Shown here piece after piece: positions 42,536 through 52,857 of a stretch of DNA of 64,000 nucleotides (positions are counted from its first letter, which is position 1; every line of letters begins with the position of its first letter). Origin of the DNA: Nodosilinea sp. LEGE 07298 (GTDB taxonomy: Bacteria; Cyanobacteriota; Cyanobacteriia; Phormidesmidales; Phormidesmidaceae); the NCBI RefSeq assembly GCF_015207265.1, contig NZ_JADEXE010000002.1:1-64000 (forward strand), given 5' to 3'. Position numbers and translations under genes: made by a program. A model generated the notes under the pieces. That model was not told the origin of the DNA and searched no databases. It worked only from the letters and a program-made list of their open reading frames with translations.

Positions 42536-43757
42536 ATGGAGCTCTATCAACGCCTAGAGCAAATCTTGGGGGCCTTGCGCCCGGCCTTTAGTCGTGACGC
42601 CACGTTTCGATTTTCGATGGTTTGTCCTGTTAGTGTGGGGCGTGCTGTTGAACACGCAGCCGCCAGCGGTGACCAGTTACTTGAATGCGATAGGCCTGGG
42701 AGAAGGGTACTACGGCCAAGCGTTGCACTGGTTTGAGTCCAGTGCTTTTAGCGCGGAGGGGCTGTGTAGGCGATGGGGGGGATGGCTGAGCGAGCAGGCT
42801 CATGTCCATCGCATCCAGGGACAACGGGTCTATGTGGGCGACGGGATTAAAGTGGCCAAAGAAGGCCGCAAAATGCCTGGAGTCAAAGGGCTCCATCAAG
42901 AATCAGAGGACGTCAGCAAGCCAGAGTGGATTCGAGGTCATTACTTCAATGCCTTGAGCATCCTACTAGGGGCGGGCTCAGCTTACTTTGCCGTCCCGAT
43001 AATCCTGAAGGTTCACGAGGGCCTGACCGCCGCTGCCCCCGAGGCCACTGATACTGAGACTAAGCCGAAGACCACCTTGGTGACAAAGATGGCCGACCTG
43101 TGTACCGCCTACGCCCAAGCCGGGAGCTATATCGTCTTAGATGCTTACTTTGCCTGCGAACCCGTGATGACGCGGTTTCGCCGTCATCAGGTGCATCTGA
43201 TTAGCCGAGTGCGGAGCTCTACCGTCGCCCATGCTCAGTTTTCGGCGGTGCCGACGGTGAAAGGTCCTGGACGGCCTCGGCAATGGGGCAGCAAGGTGAA
43301 ACTCCAGACCCTGTTCGCCCCCATTGAGCACTGCCAGCAGGCTAAGGTGTGGCTCTATGGTCAGTTCGTCACCGTCTATTACCAGTGCTTTGAGTTGCAT
43401 TGGGATAGTCCTGAGACCACGGTGCGCTTTGTGCTCACCCAACTCGCCAATGGTCGGCAATTCATTCTGCTCTCCACCGATGGGGCGTTGAGTGGACCAG
43501 AGATAATTGCGGCCTATGGCTTGCGCTTTAAGATCGAACTCACCTTCCGCACCCTGATTCACCTGCTCGGGGGCTTTGCCTATCGCTTTTGGCTTAAAGC
43601 CATGACCACCGCTCCGAGTTGGCCTAAGAATCTCAATCTGGCTGATTATCCTGAATCCGTTCAAGGTCAAATCCTGGCTAAAGTGGACGCGATGGAACGC
43701 TTTGTCAATCTCAATGCCGTTGCCCTAGGAATCCTTCAGGTGTTAGCCCGATTCTTG
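42536..43757 (+). pseudogene. DDE transposase gene, frameshifted and truncated
   Basis: The start MELYQRLEQILGALRPAFSR (ATG 42536) is one frame away from the rest, which begins near 42594 (TPRFDFRWFVLLVWGVLL). The remainder reads as a DDE transposase (VYVGDGIKVAKEGRKMPGVKG, YIVLDAYFACEPV, GLRFKIELTFR). The C-terminus ends where the IS4-type element inserts. Family uncertain (IS4-like superfamily). Confidence 0.75.
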
Positions 43758-45215
43758 TCTAGGTGTTAAATCTGTGGGGTAGAAAAATAAAGGCGCTAGG
43801 GTTGAGGTGTCCTGGTTAGTAGCGGGAGGTAACCCGATGCTAGGAGAAGTCTTTACCGCCTTTGTCGAGCAAAGTCCTGTCAGTGTGATGATGCGCGCCT
43901 TGATGGAACGCATCTTTCGTCCTGAACGGCTCGATGAGATTTTCGAAACCCATGCGAAGGTGCAGTACACCCGTGAACTGTTGTTTTCCACGCTGGTCAA
44001 CTTGATGAGCTTGGTCGTGTGCGGCATCCAGCCCTCCGTGAATGCGGCGTACAAGGCCAAAGCGGCGGAGATAAATGTAAATCGCAGTGCGGTGTACCAA
44101 AAACTCAACGGAGTTGAGACCCAGGTGAGCGCGGCCCTGCTTCGGGAAACCGCCGCCGAGCTCGGGCAGTTGATTCAACAGATGGGAGGCAGTTCCCCGC
44201 CGTTGTTAGCGGGATACGAGACCCAAGTGTTGGATGGCAATGCCTTAGCAGCGACCGAGCATCGATTAAAAGTCCTCCAGACAGTGTCTGCCGCCCCGTT
44301 ACCGGGTAAATCCTTAGTCGTGCTCGACCCAGTCTCACGGTTGGCGGTCGATATTTTCCCGTGTGAGGATGGTCATGCCCAGGAGCGACGACTCTTTTCG
44401 CAGGTCATCGACACCGTCGAAGCCGGTCAACTCTGGATCGCCGACCGCAACATGTGTACTCTGGCGTTTCTCATGGGCATCGCTGGGCGGCAAGCAGCGT
44501 TCATTGTCCGTGAACATCAGAATTTGCCGTGGCAAGCCCTTGGGACACTGGAACGGGTGGGCCAACGGGAAGCCGGTGAGGTGTGGGAACAGCCCATCGA
44601 GATTCAGCAGGGGGAGGAAACGTTGACCCTGCGACGCACGGTTTTGCGCTTAGCTCGACCGACTCGACACGGGAACGATGAGATTGTCTGTTTGACCAAC
44701 TTACCCACCCCTGATGCCGGGGCCACCCTTGTGGTGCAACTCTACCGAGAACGATGGCAAGTCGAAGGGCTGTTTTTGTCGGTGACTCGAAACTTTGACG
44801 GGGAAATCAAAACCCTAGCTTATCCCCAAGCGGCGTTGTTCAGTTTTACGTTGGCCCTGATGGCGTATAACATTTTGGCCACCCTCAAAGCGGCGTTGGC
44901 CAGTGTGCACGGGGTGGGCAAAATTGAAGCGGCGTTGTCTGATTTCTACGTGGTCAATGAATTGCAAGGCACCTATCAGGGCATGATGATCGCCATTCCA
45001 CCTCACCTCTGGCAAGGCTTTGCCGGAATGCCGGTCGTTGAGTTAGCCGATTTCCTCCAGGTCTTAGCCGCCAAGGTCAAGCTCAAACGCTTTCTCAAAG
45101 CCCCTCCGCAAAAGAAGAAGAAAAAGAAAAAGAAGTCATCGCCCAAGTATGACCCGAAACACCCTCATGTCTCGACGGCTAAGCTTTTATCTGGCGACTA
45201 AATAACACCTAGACA
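43758..45215 (+). mobile_element. IS4-type insertion sequence
   Basis: Terminal inverted repeats TGTCTAGGTGTTA (from 43757) and TAACACCTAGACA (to 45215) bracket a single transposase gene. It interrupts an older transposase on the left and a DUF6399-like gene on the right, so no simple target duplication is left. Confidence 0.8.
43837..45201 (+). CDS. IS4-family transposase
   Basis: A 454-aa DDE transposase, apparently intact: VLDGNALAATEH (first Asp), LWIADRNMCT (second Asp) and the IS4 signature YRERWQVEGLFLSVTRNF (Glu). The C-terminus carries a long Lys run (KKKKKKKK) for DNA contact. GGGAGG lies 7 nt before the ATG at 43837. The 1.46-kb element has clear ends and may still be mobile. Confidence 0.88.
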   Translation: MLGEVFTAFVEQSPVSVMMRALMERIFRPERLDEIFETHAKVQYTRELLFSTLVNLMSLVVCGIQPSVNAAYKAKAAEINVNRSAVYQKLNGVETQVSAALLRETAAELGQLIQQMGGSSPPLLAGYETQVLDGNALAATEHRLKVLQTVSAAPLPGKSLVVLDPVSRLAVDIFPCEDGHAQERRLFSQVIDTVEAGQLWIADRNMCTLAFLMGIAGRQAAFIVREHQNLPWQALGTLERVGQREAGEVWEQPIEIQQGEETLTLRRTVLRLARPTRHGNDEIVCLTNLPTPDAGATLVVQLYRERWQVEGLFLSVTRNFDGEIKTLAYPQAALFSFTLALMAYNILATLKAALASVHGVGKIEAALSDFYVVNELQGTYQGMMIAIPPHLWQGFAGMPVVELADFLQVLAAKVKLKRFLKAPPQKKKKKKKKSSPKYDPKHPHVSTAKLLSGD

Positions 45216-46074
45216 GAAATCGCTTGAGAGACCCAATGCCACCAGGCGTGAACGCCTTGGGCTAACGCTGGGATCTGGTGTTCAAAGGCCGCCACCGCTG
45301 CCACCGCTGCTGCTCCTCCATAGTCTGCGGCTAGGGCGTTGAGGGTAGGCAGTAGGGCGCTCAGTCGCGCCCTAAGGTCTGTGGCCAGTTGCCATTGGCC
45401 GGTCTCCAAGTCGAATGGAATACATCCGCCACGCTGACCGTGCCTAAACCGGTCGTAGCCAATTTAATCAGCGCCCGGGCCTCGTCACCGACCAAGGCAT
45501 GACACCTCCACCCGGCAGATTCCCATCCCGGCGGTAACGGCGCTTTCCAGGTGCTGTAGGTGCGATCTTCGGTTTCAACTTCGCTGAAAATAAACCCGCT
45601 GGCTAACTCCATCAGCACCAGAGTGGGCAACCCAAAGAAGGTCTCATCGGCCCCCAGCCAAACCCCCTGGCCCTCAGTTGGTTGGCATCGCTCGGCTTGG
45701 GTGCTGCCATAGGCCACAATAGCGGCCTCCACCCAATGCTTCAATTGTCGCAGCGCTGTGGGCGAACAACCAAGATGAGTATCGACATGAATCGCTTTGA
45801 AAAACGCCGGTAGGCTCTCGGCACCACCCCCCTGCTTAATCCCAAAGTGATACACCACCGCAATCACTAGGCGCACCAACCACAGGTATCCCACTGCACT
45901 GTCCCACCCCTTCAACTCCGGGTGTTGCTCAGCACGGTCTATTGATTGCTGATGGCGATGGACACTGCTGCGGCTCAGCCCCGTCGCTTCAGCTATCACG
46001 CGCAGGGCCACTCGCCCCTGCGCTTTTAGATAGTCGGCTACCTGGTGTCGTCGCCCTCGTATAGTAGAAGTCAT
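45216..46074 (-). pseudogene. DUF6399-like transposase-related gene, frameshifted and truncated
   Basis: The N-terminal 237 residues (an HTH, VALRVIAEATGLSRSSVHRHQQS, then WLGADETFFGL and VSVADVFHSTWR) continue after a frameshift near 45,405 in another frame (ETGQWQLATDLRARLSALLP) and stop at the IS4-type end. The pattern resembles cyanobacterial DUF6399 proteins. Not functional as it stands. Confidence 0.65.
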
Positions 46075-46106
46075 CGTTACCGATTTGAATTCGTACCGGT
46101 AACGAT
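46073..46106. promoter_or_regulatory. Inverted repeat at the start of the DUF6399-like gene
   Basis: ATCGTTACCG and CGGTAACGAT, 10 bp each, lie 14 nt apart and overlap the start codon. Either an autoregulatory operator or an element end. Confidence 0.5.
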
Positions 46107-46339
46107 ACCGGGCTCTGGGCGTTGCTGCAGAGCCTTTTATCTCTTCTATATAGCGTGCTTATTGATACGCCGCACTAAACATCCCTTTGTCCCACCTTAC
46201 ATTGATACCCATTTTGAGAAAAATGAAATCTTTGAATAAAGTCTAAAATTCTCTACAAAAAAGCTCTTTCTGTCCTGCTCTCAAAGACAGAAAGAGCTTG
46301 TCAATAGTCAGATTTTCGGTTTGGGATTAACAATTAACC

Positions 46340-46534
46340 TTAGCTACCAGCACAAGGATCGGCACCAGCGCAGGGGTCAGCTCCAGCGCAAGGATTGGCA
46401 GAGGCGCAGGGATCAGCTCCGGCACAGGGGTCAACCTGTTCTGTGCTGCCAGCGCAAGGGTTAGCACCACAGGCAGCGGTGCCTACGGTGATTAAGCCCG
46501 CGATCGCCAAGGCACCCAGGTATTGAACACGCAT
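46340..46534 (-). CDS. Small exported Cys-rich repeat protein
   Basis: A 64-aa protein. The signal region AIAGLITVGTAAC ends in a possible lipobox Cys. The mature part is almost only the repeat NPCAG/DPCAGA, with eight evenly spaced Cys (counting the one at the lipobox). GGGAG precedes the ATG at 46534; a longer frame from 46558 has no ribosome-binding site. The regular Cys spacing suggests metal binding or a cross-linked surface peptide; function not known. Confidence 0.6.
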   Translation of the reverse strand: MRVQYLGALAIAGLITVGTAACGANPCAGSTEQVDPCAGADPCASANPCAGADPCAGADPCAGS

Positions 46535-46860
46535 AATTTTTCTCCCGTAACGGTTCACTTAGCGGTATATAAACCCAATCCAGGCTGGACTGGGGGTAAC
46601 CGTAATCATGCTCACAACGGCAGGCTGCAACCTGAGAACAGACTGAGAGTTTCTGGGGTAGCGCCTGAGAATTAGTTCATCACCGAGCGAAAGCCAAACA
46701 AATTATGGCGGGAAGCGATCGGGCGGGGGCAGGCGAAACGATCCACCGAGCTAGTAGCGGCTCTTTACTCATCAAATCCTCAGCAAAGCCTTAGAGAATA
46801 GTCAGATAAATCTGGCCCAACCAGTGATAACTAAACAGTATCCTCTCGCAGTGGTTTCTT
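46535..46860. other. Divergent promoter region
   Basis: No gene. It separates the divergent Cys-rich peptide and DUF547 genes and should hold both promoters. No regulon motif copy is present. Confidence 0.5.
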
Positions 46861-47703
46861 ATGGTTAGACCTCAGGTATGGATGGCGCTCGGTGCGATCG
46901 CACTACTGGCGGGCTGCGGTAGCGCCCCATCGCTCCCCCAAGCCGAGACCTCCGCTGCGGCAGTATCTGCGACGGGGGCCTTGGCCCCTCTTACCTACGA
47001 CGACTACAGCACCCTGCTGCAAACCTACGTCAATAGCAGCGGCCTGGTCGATTATGCCGCGCTCCAGGCCAATCCTGAGGGGTTAAAGACCGTCGTAGCC
47101 GAGCTGGCAGCGGTGTCGCCAGAGGCTTACGCCGCCTGGGATGAGCCCACCCAAATCGCCTTTTTAATCAACGCCTACAACATCTTGACGCTCCAGTCGA
47201 TCATCGACCAAAACCCGCTCAAGGACAGCATTCGCGACATCGTTGGCGTCTGGAATTTTAGAAAGCACACCGTCATGGGCCAGCCGCTCACCCTTGATGC
47301 GATCGAGCACGACATCCTGCGCAAAGATTTTGGCGAACCCCGTATCCATGCCGCTCTGGTCTGTGCCGCCCTCAGTTGCCCACCCCTGCGCCGAGAGCCC
47401 TACACCGGAGCCGCCCTCGATCAGCAGCTCGACGATCAGGTACAGCAGTGGCTCGATGGCCCCTACGGGCTAGCGATCGACCAGGCGGCCAATCAGGTGG
47501 CTATTTCCGCTATTTTTGACTGGTTTGGCGATGACTGGAAGCCCCAGTACGCCACCGACGACGGCTTTACCGGTAGCGACAAACAGCGGGCTACCCTCAA
47601 CTTCATCAGCCAATACCTCCCCCCCGACGACCAGGCCTACCTAAAGGCGGGTAGCTACCAGCTCACCTACCTCGACTACGACTGGTCTCTCAACCATCAG
47701 TAA
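46861..47703 (+). CDS. DUF547 lipoprotein
   Basis: A 280-aa protein with a lipoprotein signal (LGAIALLAGC, Cys19) and a DUF547 domain over most of the rest: IAFLINAYNILTLQSI, GVWNFRKHTVMGQPLTLDAIEHDILR, IHAALVCAALSCPPLR and ISAIFDWFGDDW. The papain-like core with Cys (SCPPLR) and His (RIHAALVC) fits the idea that DUF547 is related to transglutaminase-like folds, but its activity is unknown. Probably a membrane-anchored periplasmic protein. Confidence 0.85.
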   Translation: MVRPQVWMALGAIALLAGCGSAPSLPQAETSAAAVSATGALAPLTYDDYSTLLQTYVNSSGLVDYAALQANPEGLKTVVAELAAVSPEAYAAWDEPTQIAFLINAYNILTLQSIIDQNPLKDSIRDIVGVWNFRKHTVMGQPLTLDAIEHDILRKDFGEPRIHAALVCAALSCPPLRREPYTGAALDQQLDDQVQQWLDGPYGLAIDQAANQVAISAIFDWFGDDWKPQYATDDGFTGSDKQRATLNFISQYLPPDDQAYLKAGSYQLTYLDYDWSLNHQ

Positions 47704-47736
47704 TTGCTTCCCACTCTCCACCTCAGCACCCATCGG

Positions 47737-48149
47737 CTATCGTCGGCGCGATCGCACATCACCAAGCGGCTTTGGTATAGCTTGCCCGACACCCCAAAAG
47801 TAGTGCTGCCCCGCTGCGGTGGCGCAGAGGGCCTGCCGCAGGTCTGCCGGAATCTGGTCAAAGTTATCGAGCAAAAGATCCATCAGATGGCGCAGGTCAA
47901 TTGGAGTAGGGCGGCGATAGCTGCGACCTTTGCGCCACCGGCCCCGCACCGTCGAGACCGACCGGGGCAGATCGCGGCCATGTCTTCCTGGCTCATCTGC
48001 CACTTGGCGTAAAACCGCTGGGGCGTCATACCCAGTTGACAGTAGCTGTACCGGTCAATCAGATCTGCTCTCGGGAAGAAATTTGGGCGTTGCTGAATAG
48101 CGGGATGATTTTGCGAAATTCCGAACGAGATTTCAGAGCTTTCAGACAT
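47737..48149 (-). pseudogene. HTH-like gene broken by a frameshift and a MITE
   Basis: Two frames join near 47,960: MTPQRFYAKWQMSQEDMAAIC continues as SVSTVRGRWRKGRSYRRPTPIDLRHLMDLLLDNFDQIP. The first about 20 residues of the upstream frame (MSESSEISFGISQ) come from the MITE that inserted there, so the original start is lost. Confidence 0.6.
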
Positions 48150-48176
48150 CGGTTCATCTCCTGAATCAGCAACGCC
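48086..48176. mobile_element. MITE copy 1 (91 bp, IS5-like ends)
   Basis: GGCGTTGCTGA at the left and TCAGCAACGCC at the right form an 11-bp terminal inverted repeat. The body is about 95% identical to copy 2. Confidence 0.85.
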
Positions 48177-48634
48177 GAAATTTGCTACTTACTATCTTTT
48201 TGGGTCTGCCCCTAGACATAGCTACCAATATGTCGTTACATAGGAGCAGGTAAAAAGTATTAAGCAAATTTACTCACGAACTATGTCGCTCTTTCTCGGT
48301 CAGTCCCAAGGCAATCAGCTGGTAGGCAGTCCCCCCTAACTCGGGGAACCTATCGCTCTAAGCACTTCAACAGCCTTTGATGACCGCAGGCGGCGATCGC
48401 TCTTGTCAGTCCCAAGCGTAGATTTAGCCAAAACTTGAGATAGTCGGTTGCGATGGTCCCCGAGGACTGGTCTTTGACCATCGCGCAGGCCATCGCCCCA
48501 CGACACCATTGCAACTAACCCCCAATTGACCTGTGAGCTAATCCACAGTGCTTTGGGTTAGGGCTGGAAAAGTTAGGCAGATATTTTTCTGTCTAGCCCG
48601 ACTAAGTTTAATTTTCCAGGCTTCAGGAGACCCT
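48177..48634. other. Leader region of the SulP operon
   Basis: No gene. GCGATGGTC (48450-48458) and GACCATCGC (48476-48484) form a 9-bp inverted repeat that could be an operator or leader hairpin. GTCAGTCCCAAG occurs twice (about 48,300 and 48,406). Confidence 0.45.
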
Positions 48635-50149
48635 TTGAACAACTCCAATTTCAATCTTCCTTTAAACTTGCGCGCCCTGAAGCGAGATTGGTGGTCTAAC
48701 CCCAGAGCCGACCTGCTGGCCGGTGCGGTGGTGGGGCTGGCGCTGATTCCAGAGGCGATCGCGTTCTCTATCATCGCTGGGGTTGACCCCAAGGTCGGCC
48801 TCTATGCCTCCTTCATCATTGCTGTGGTCACCGCCTTTCTGGGGGGGCGACCCGCCTCAATTTCTGCCGCCACTGGGGCGATGGCCCTGCTAATGATCGA
48901 CCTAGTGCGCGACTACGGGCTGGAGTACCTGCTGGTGGCGACCCTGCTGTGCGGCGTATTCCAGGTGATCTTTGGCGTGCTGCGGCTGGGTCGCCAGATG
49001 CGCTACGTGCCCCGCGCCGTCATGGTGGGCTATATCAACGCCCTGGCGGTGCTGATTTTCTTAGCGCAGCTGCCCCAGCTGACGAATGTACCCTTGGCCG
49101 TATACGTGATGACGGCGCTGTCTCTGGCGATCATCTACATTCTGCCGCGCTTTACCAAGGTATTGCCTTCGCCCCTGGTGGCGCTATTTGTGATGACGGT
49201 GGCCGCGATCGCCCTCGGCATTGACGTGCCCACCGTCGGCGACATGGGCGAGCTGCCCACTGCCTTACCCATCTTCGCCCTGCCCCAGGTGCCCTGGACC
49301 ACAGAAACCCTGCTGATTGTGCTGCCGACCTCGCTGACCATGGCTGTGGTGGGGCTGCTGGCCTCATTCCTAACGGCATCGCTGGTGGACGAACTCACCG
49401 ACACCTCCAGCGACAAGAACCGCGAAGCCAAGGGTCAGGGTATTGCCAATATTGTTACCGGCTGCTTTGGCGGTATGGCCGGCTGCGGCATGATTGGTCA
49501 GTCGGTGATCAACGTGCAGTCGGGCGGACGGGGACGACTCTCAACCCTGGCCTCCGGCCTGTTTCTGCTGTTTGCCATTCTGGTGCTGAGCCGCTGGGTG
49601 CAGCAGATGCCTATGGCAGCCCTGGTGGCGGTGATGATCATGGTTTCCATCGGCACCTTCCGCTGGGCGTCGTTCCGCGATATGGCCAAACTTCCCCGCA
49701 CCGAAACGGCGGTAATGCTGACCACCATGCTGGTGACGATTTTCACCCGCAACTTTGCCCTCGGGGTGGCGACGGGCATCGTCATGAGCACGGTGTTTTT
49801 CTCCCGCAAAATTGCCCAGCTGGTGTTTGTGGACAAGGTGCTGGAAGACAACGGCAATCACCGCATCTACAGCGTGTCGGGCCAGATTTTCTTTGTTTCA
49901 AGGGATGAATTCTTCGAGGCCTTTGACTTCAACGAATTTGTCGATCGCATCACCATCGACCTCACCCATGCCCACCTGTGGGACCAGGGGGCCGTCGCGG
50001 CGCTCGACAAAGTTGTCAACAAGTTTCGCCGGGCTGGGGCCGAGGTAGAGGTGATTGGCCTCAATGAAGCCAGCGCCACCCTGGTCAATAAGCTGGCCGT
50101 TCACAGCCGTCCCGACGCCGTCCCTACTAAAGCCACCGTGCAGGACTAA
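48635..50149 (+). CDS. SulP/SLC26-family anion transporter
   Basis: A 504-aa membrane protein with the SulP core ([47 protein letters not shown], about ten or more helices) and a C-terminal STAS domain (about 400-500). TTG at 48635 is the likely start, with AGGAG 5 nt upstream; an in-frame GTG at 48548 has no ribosome-binding site. The substrate (sulfate, bicarbonate or other anion) cannot be told from sequence. First gene of an operon with a universal stress protein and a BicA-like transporter. Confidence 0.85.
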   Translation: MNNSNFNLPLNLRALKRDWWSNPRADLLAGAVVGLALIPEAIAFSIIAGVDPKVGLYASFIIAVVTAFLGGRPASISAATGAMALLMIDLVRDYGLEYLLVATLLCGVFQVIFGVLRLGRQMRYVPRAVMVGYINALAVLIFLAQLPQLTNVPLAVYVMTALSLAIIYILPRFTKVLPSPLVALFVMTVAAIALGIDVPTVGDMGELPTALPIFALPQVPWTTETLLIVLPTSLTMAVVGLLASFLTASLVDELTDTSSDKNREAKGQGIANIVTGCFGGMAGCGMIGQSVINVQSGGRGRLSTLASGLFLLFAILVLSRWVQQMPMAALVAVMIMVSIGTFRWASFRDMAKLPRTETAVMLTTMLVTIFTRNFALGVATGIVMSTVFFSRKIAQLVFVDKVLEDNGNHRIYSVSGQIFFVSRDEFFEAFDFNEFVDRITIDLTHAHLWDQGAVAALDKVVNKFRRAGAEVEVIGLNEASATLVNKLAVHSRPDAVPTKATVQD

Positions 50150-50156
50150 TCACACT

Positions 50157-51020
50157 ATGAAACGAATTTTACTTTGCACTGACGGCTCCGCCTTTGCCCA
50201 GAGCAGCTATCCCTACGCCGCCTGGTTTGCCCAGGGCATGGGGGCCAGTGTTGACGTGCTCTACGTCACCGACTCGCGGGGTCAGGCCACGGCCGAAGCC
50301 AGCGACCTCAGCGGCAGCATTGGCCTAGGGGCCGCCGAAAACCTGCTGAAAAAGCTGGTAGAAGTGGAGCACGAGCGGGCCAAGCTCAACCACCAGAAAG
50401 CCAAGCTGATTTTGGCTAATGCCGAAGCCGCGATCGCCGCCCACGGAGCCACCACCGTCAAGCTGATTCACAAGACCGGCTTTTTGGTCGACTGTTTGGA
50501 AAGTCTCGAAGCTGACGTAGACCTGATCGTCATGGGTAAGCGAGGTGAAGCCGCCGACTTTGCCTCTGGCCACCTGGGGGCCAACGTCGATCGCATCGTT
50601 CGCAGCGGCCACAAGCCCTGCCTAATTACCCCCAGCACCGTGGTGCCGATGGAGCGGCTGCTGGTGGCCTACGACGGTAGCCCTACCAGCCAAAAGCTAC
50701 TGCGGTTCGTCGCCGATGCTCCCAGTCTGCGAAATCTGGAGATTCATCTGCTTACCGTGGCCTCGTCAGACTCAGACGCTGAGAAAAAACGGTGCCTAGC
50801 CGAGGCCGAGGCGATGCTGCAAGGGGCGGGGCTAACACCGACAGCAAGTTTGCAAATAGGGGAGCCGGAGAAAGCGATCGCCCGCTACATCGACGACCAC
50901 GACATCAGCCTGCTGCTGCTGGGAGCCTACGGCCACCGCCGCATCCGCCACCTGGTGATCGGCAGCACCACGGTACAGCTACTCCGCAGCTGCCAAATTC
51001 CGGTGCTGCTCTACCGCTAG
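50157..51020 (+). CDS. Tandem universal stress protein
   Basis: A 287-aa protein with two UspA domains: ILLCTDGSAFAQSS (about 4-17) and LLVAYDGSPTSQK (about 170-182), each closing with an ATP-binding-type loop (GKRGEAADFASGHLGANVDRIVR; GAYGHRRIRHLVIGSTT). UspA pairs bind ATP/ADP and often regulate the transporter they are encoded with. It starts 8 nt after the SulP stop and lies between two SulP-type transporters, so it probably senses energy state for them. Confidence 0.88.
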   Translation: MKRILLCTDGSAFAQSSYPYAAWFAQGMGASVDVLYVTDSRGQATAEASDLSGSIGLGAAENLLKKLVEVEHERAKLNHQKAKLILANAEAAIAAHGATTVKLIHKTGFLVDCLESLEADVDLIVMGKRGEAADFASGHLGANVDRIVRSGHKPCLITPSTVVPMERLLVAYDGSPTSQKLLRFVADAPSLRNLEIHLLTVASSDSDAEKKRCLAEAEAMLQGAGLTPTASLQIGEPEKAIARYIDDHDISLLLLGAYGHRRIRHLVIGSTTVQLLRSCQIPVLLYR

Positions 51021-51081
51021 CATTGCTTTGCTCAAGTCTGGCCCGTTCAAGTTTTTTGACGCACAACAAGGATCACAGCCC

Positions 51082-52797
51082 ATGGCGATCGCAAATCGCA
51101 TCAACTTTCGCAATACCAGAGGGGATGTGCTGGGCGGCCTTACCGCCGCCGTAGTTGCCCTGCCCATGGCGCTGGCCTTTGGTATTGCCTCGGGTGCCGG
51201 AGCCTCGGCAGGGTTATGGGGAGCTATCTTGGTGGGTTTCTTTGCAGCTCTGTTTGGCGGCACCCCCAGCCTAATTTCTGAACCTACCGGTCCGATGACC
51301 GTCATTATCACCGCTGTGATTGCAGCCACCACCGCCACCGCCAGCGACCCGAAAACCGGGCTGGCGATGGCCTTTACGGTGGTGATGCTGGCGGGCTTGT
51401 TTCAGATTGGCTTTGGCCTGCTGAAGCTAGGGCGCTACATCACAATGCTGCCCTACAACGTCATTTCAGGCTTTATGACTGGCATTGGCGTCATTCTCAT
51501 CTTTATGCAGCTCGCACCCTTTTTAGGGCAAGAGACGCCAGCAGGCGGCGTCATTGGGGTGATTAGAAACCTGCCCAACCTGGTCGCCAGCGCCAGCCCC
51601 TGGGAAACAGGCCTGGGTCTACTCACGATCGCCATTCTGTTTCTGTATCCCAATTCGCTCAAAAAGCTGGTTCCACCCCAGCTAGGGGCGCTGCTAGCGG
51701 GCACCATCGTTTCGCTGACGCTTCTAAGCAATATTGATATTCGCACTATCGCCACCATTGGCGAGATTACCCCAGGCCTGCCTCAGCTCCAGATACCGAC
51801 CTTTACCACCGACAATCTACGGCTGATCTTTGTCAACGCGATAGTGCTAGCGACGGTGGGCTCTATTGACTGCCTGCTGACCTGTCTGGTCGCCGACAGT
51901 TTGACCCGCACCGAGCACAAGTCAAACAAGGAGCTGATTGGTCAGGGGGTCGCCAACCTGATCACCGGCCTGTTTGGCGGCATTGCTGGGTCGGGGGCAA
52001 CGACAGCGACGGTGGTCAATATTCAGGCTGGAGGCCGCACGGCACTCTCAGGCATTAGCCGGGCGCTGATTTTGCTGGTGGTGGTGCTGTGGGCCGCGCC
52101 CCTGACCTCGGGCATTCCCCTGGCGGTGCTGGCGGGCATTGTGCTGAAAGTGGGGGTCGATATTATTGACTGGGGCTTTTTGCGGCGAGCCCACAAGATC
52201 TCTTGGAAGGCGGCGGGCATTGTCTACAGTGTGGTGCTGCTAACGGTGTTTGTTGACCTGATGGTGGCGGTGGCCGTCGGCGTCTTTATTGCCAACATTC
52301 TGACCATCGCTCGTTTGGATGAGCTACAGTCGCAGTCGGTAAAGACCATCACCGATGCCGACGACCAGATTGTGCTGACGGCAGCAGAAAAAGCGGCCTT
52401 AGATGCGGCCAATGATCGGGTGCTGCTATTTCACCTCAGCGGGCCGATGATTTTTGGAGTCGCCAAGGCGATTTCGCGGGAGCACAATGCGATCGCCAAC
52501 TACGATGTACTGATTGTTGACCTCAGCGAAGTGCCGATTTTAGGCGTAACCTCAGCGCTGGCGATTGAAAATGCCATTGAAGAAGCCATCGAGGCGGGCC
52601 GAGAGGTGATGGTGATCGGGGCGAATAAAAAAGTTAAGAGCCGACTAGAAAAGCTGGGAATTGCCGGGATTATTCCTGAAGACCACTGGATGGACGATCG
52701 GCTGCTGGCCTTGAATAAAGGCCTGGCGATTTCGCAGCAAAAACTAGTTCCTACCACCGACCTCGTGGTTCCTCGCGATCTTGAGGTAGAGGTTTAA
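51082..52797 (+). CDS. bicA: BicA-like Na+-dependent bicarbonate transporter (SulP family)
   Basis: A 571-aa protein closely following cyanobacterial BicA: FRNTRGDVLGGLTAAVVALPMALAFGIASGAGA, LISEPTGPMTV, VADSLTRTEHKSNKELIGQG, and a C-terminal STAS domain (VLLFHLSGPMIFGVAKAISREHNAI). BicA takes up bicarbonate at the plasma membrane for the CO2-concentrating mechanism. The ATG at 51082 has AAGGA upstream and gives the usual MAIANRINFRN start. Last gene of the SulP-Usp-BicA operon. The substrate assignment rests on remembered similarity. Confidence 0.82.
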   Translation: MAIANRINFRNTRGDVLGGLTAAVVALPMALAFGIASGAGASAGLWGAILVGFFAALFGGTPSLISEPTGPMTVIITAVIAATTATASDPKTGLAMAFTVVMLAGLFQIGFGLLKLGRYITMLPYNVISGFMTGIGVILIFMQLAPFLGQETPAGGVIGVIRNLPNLVASASPWETGLGLLTIAILFLYPNSLKKLVPPQLGALLAGTIVSLTLLSNIDIRTIATIGEITPGLPQLQIPTFTTDNLRLIFVNAIVLATVGSIDCLLTCLVADSLTRTEHKSNKELIGQGVANLITGLFGGIAGSGATTATVVNIQAGGRTALSGISRALILLVVVLWAAPLTSGIPLAVLAGIVLKVGVDIIDWGFLRRAHKISWKAAGIVYSVVLLTVFVDLMVAVAVGVFIANILTIARLDELQSQSVKTITDADDQIVLTAAEKAALDAANDRVLLFHLSGPMIFGVAKAISREHNAIANYDVLIVDLSEVPILGVTSALAIENAIEEAIEAGREVMVIGANKKVKSRLEKLGIAGIIPEDHWMDDRLLALNKGLAISQQKLVPTTDLVVPRDLEVEV

Positions 52798-52857
52798 CCC
52801 CAGCGATCGCCGCATGCGCTACCTATCAAAATATGACCCATCAGGACAGACCCTACT

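Noticed and set aside
48208-48222. AGACATAGCTA, an exact second box on the plus strand
   Set aside because: The matching first box is missing upstream and no gene starts downstream at a fitting distance.
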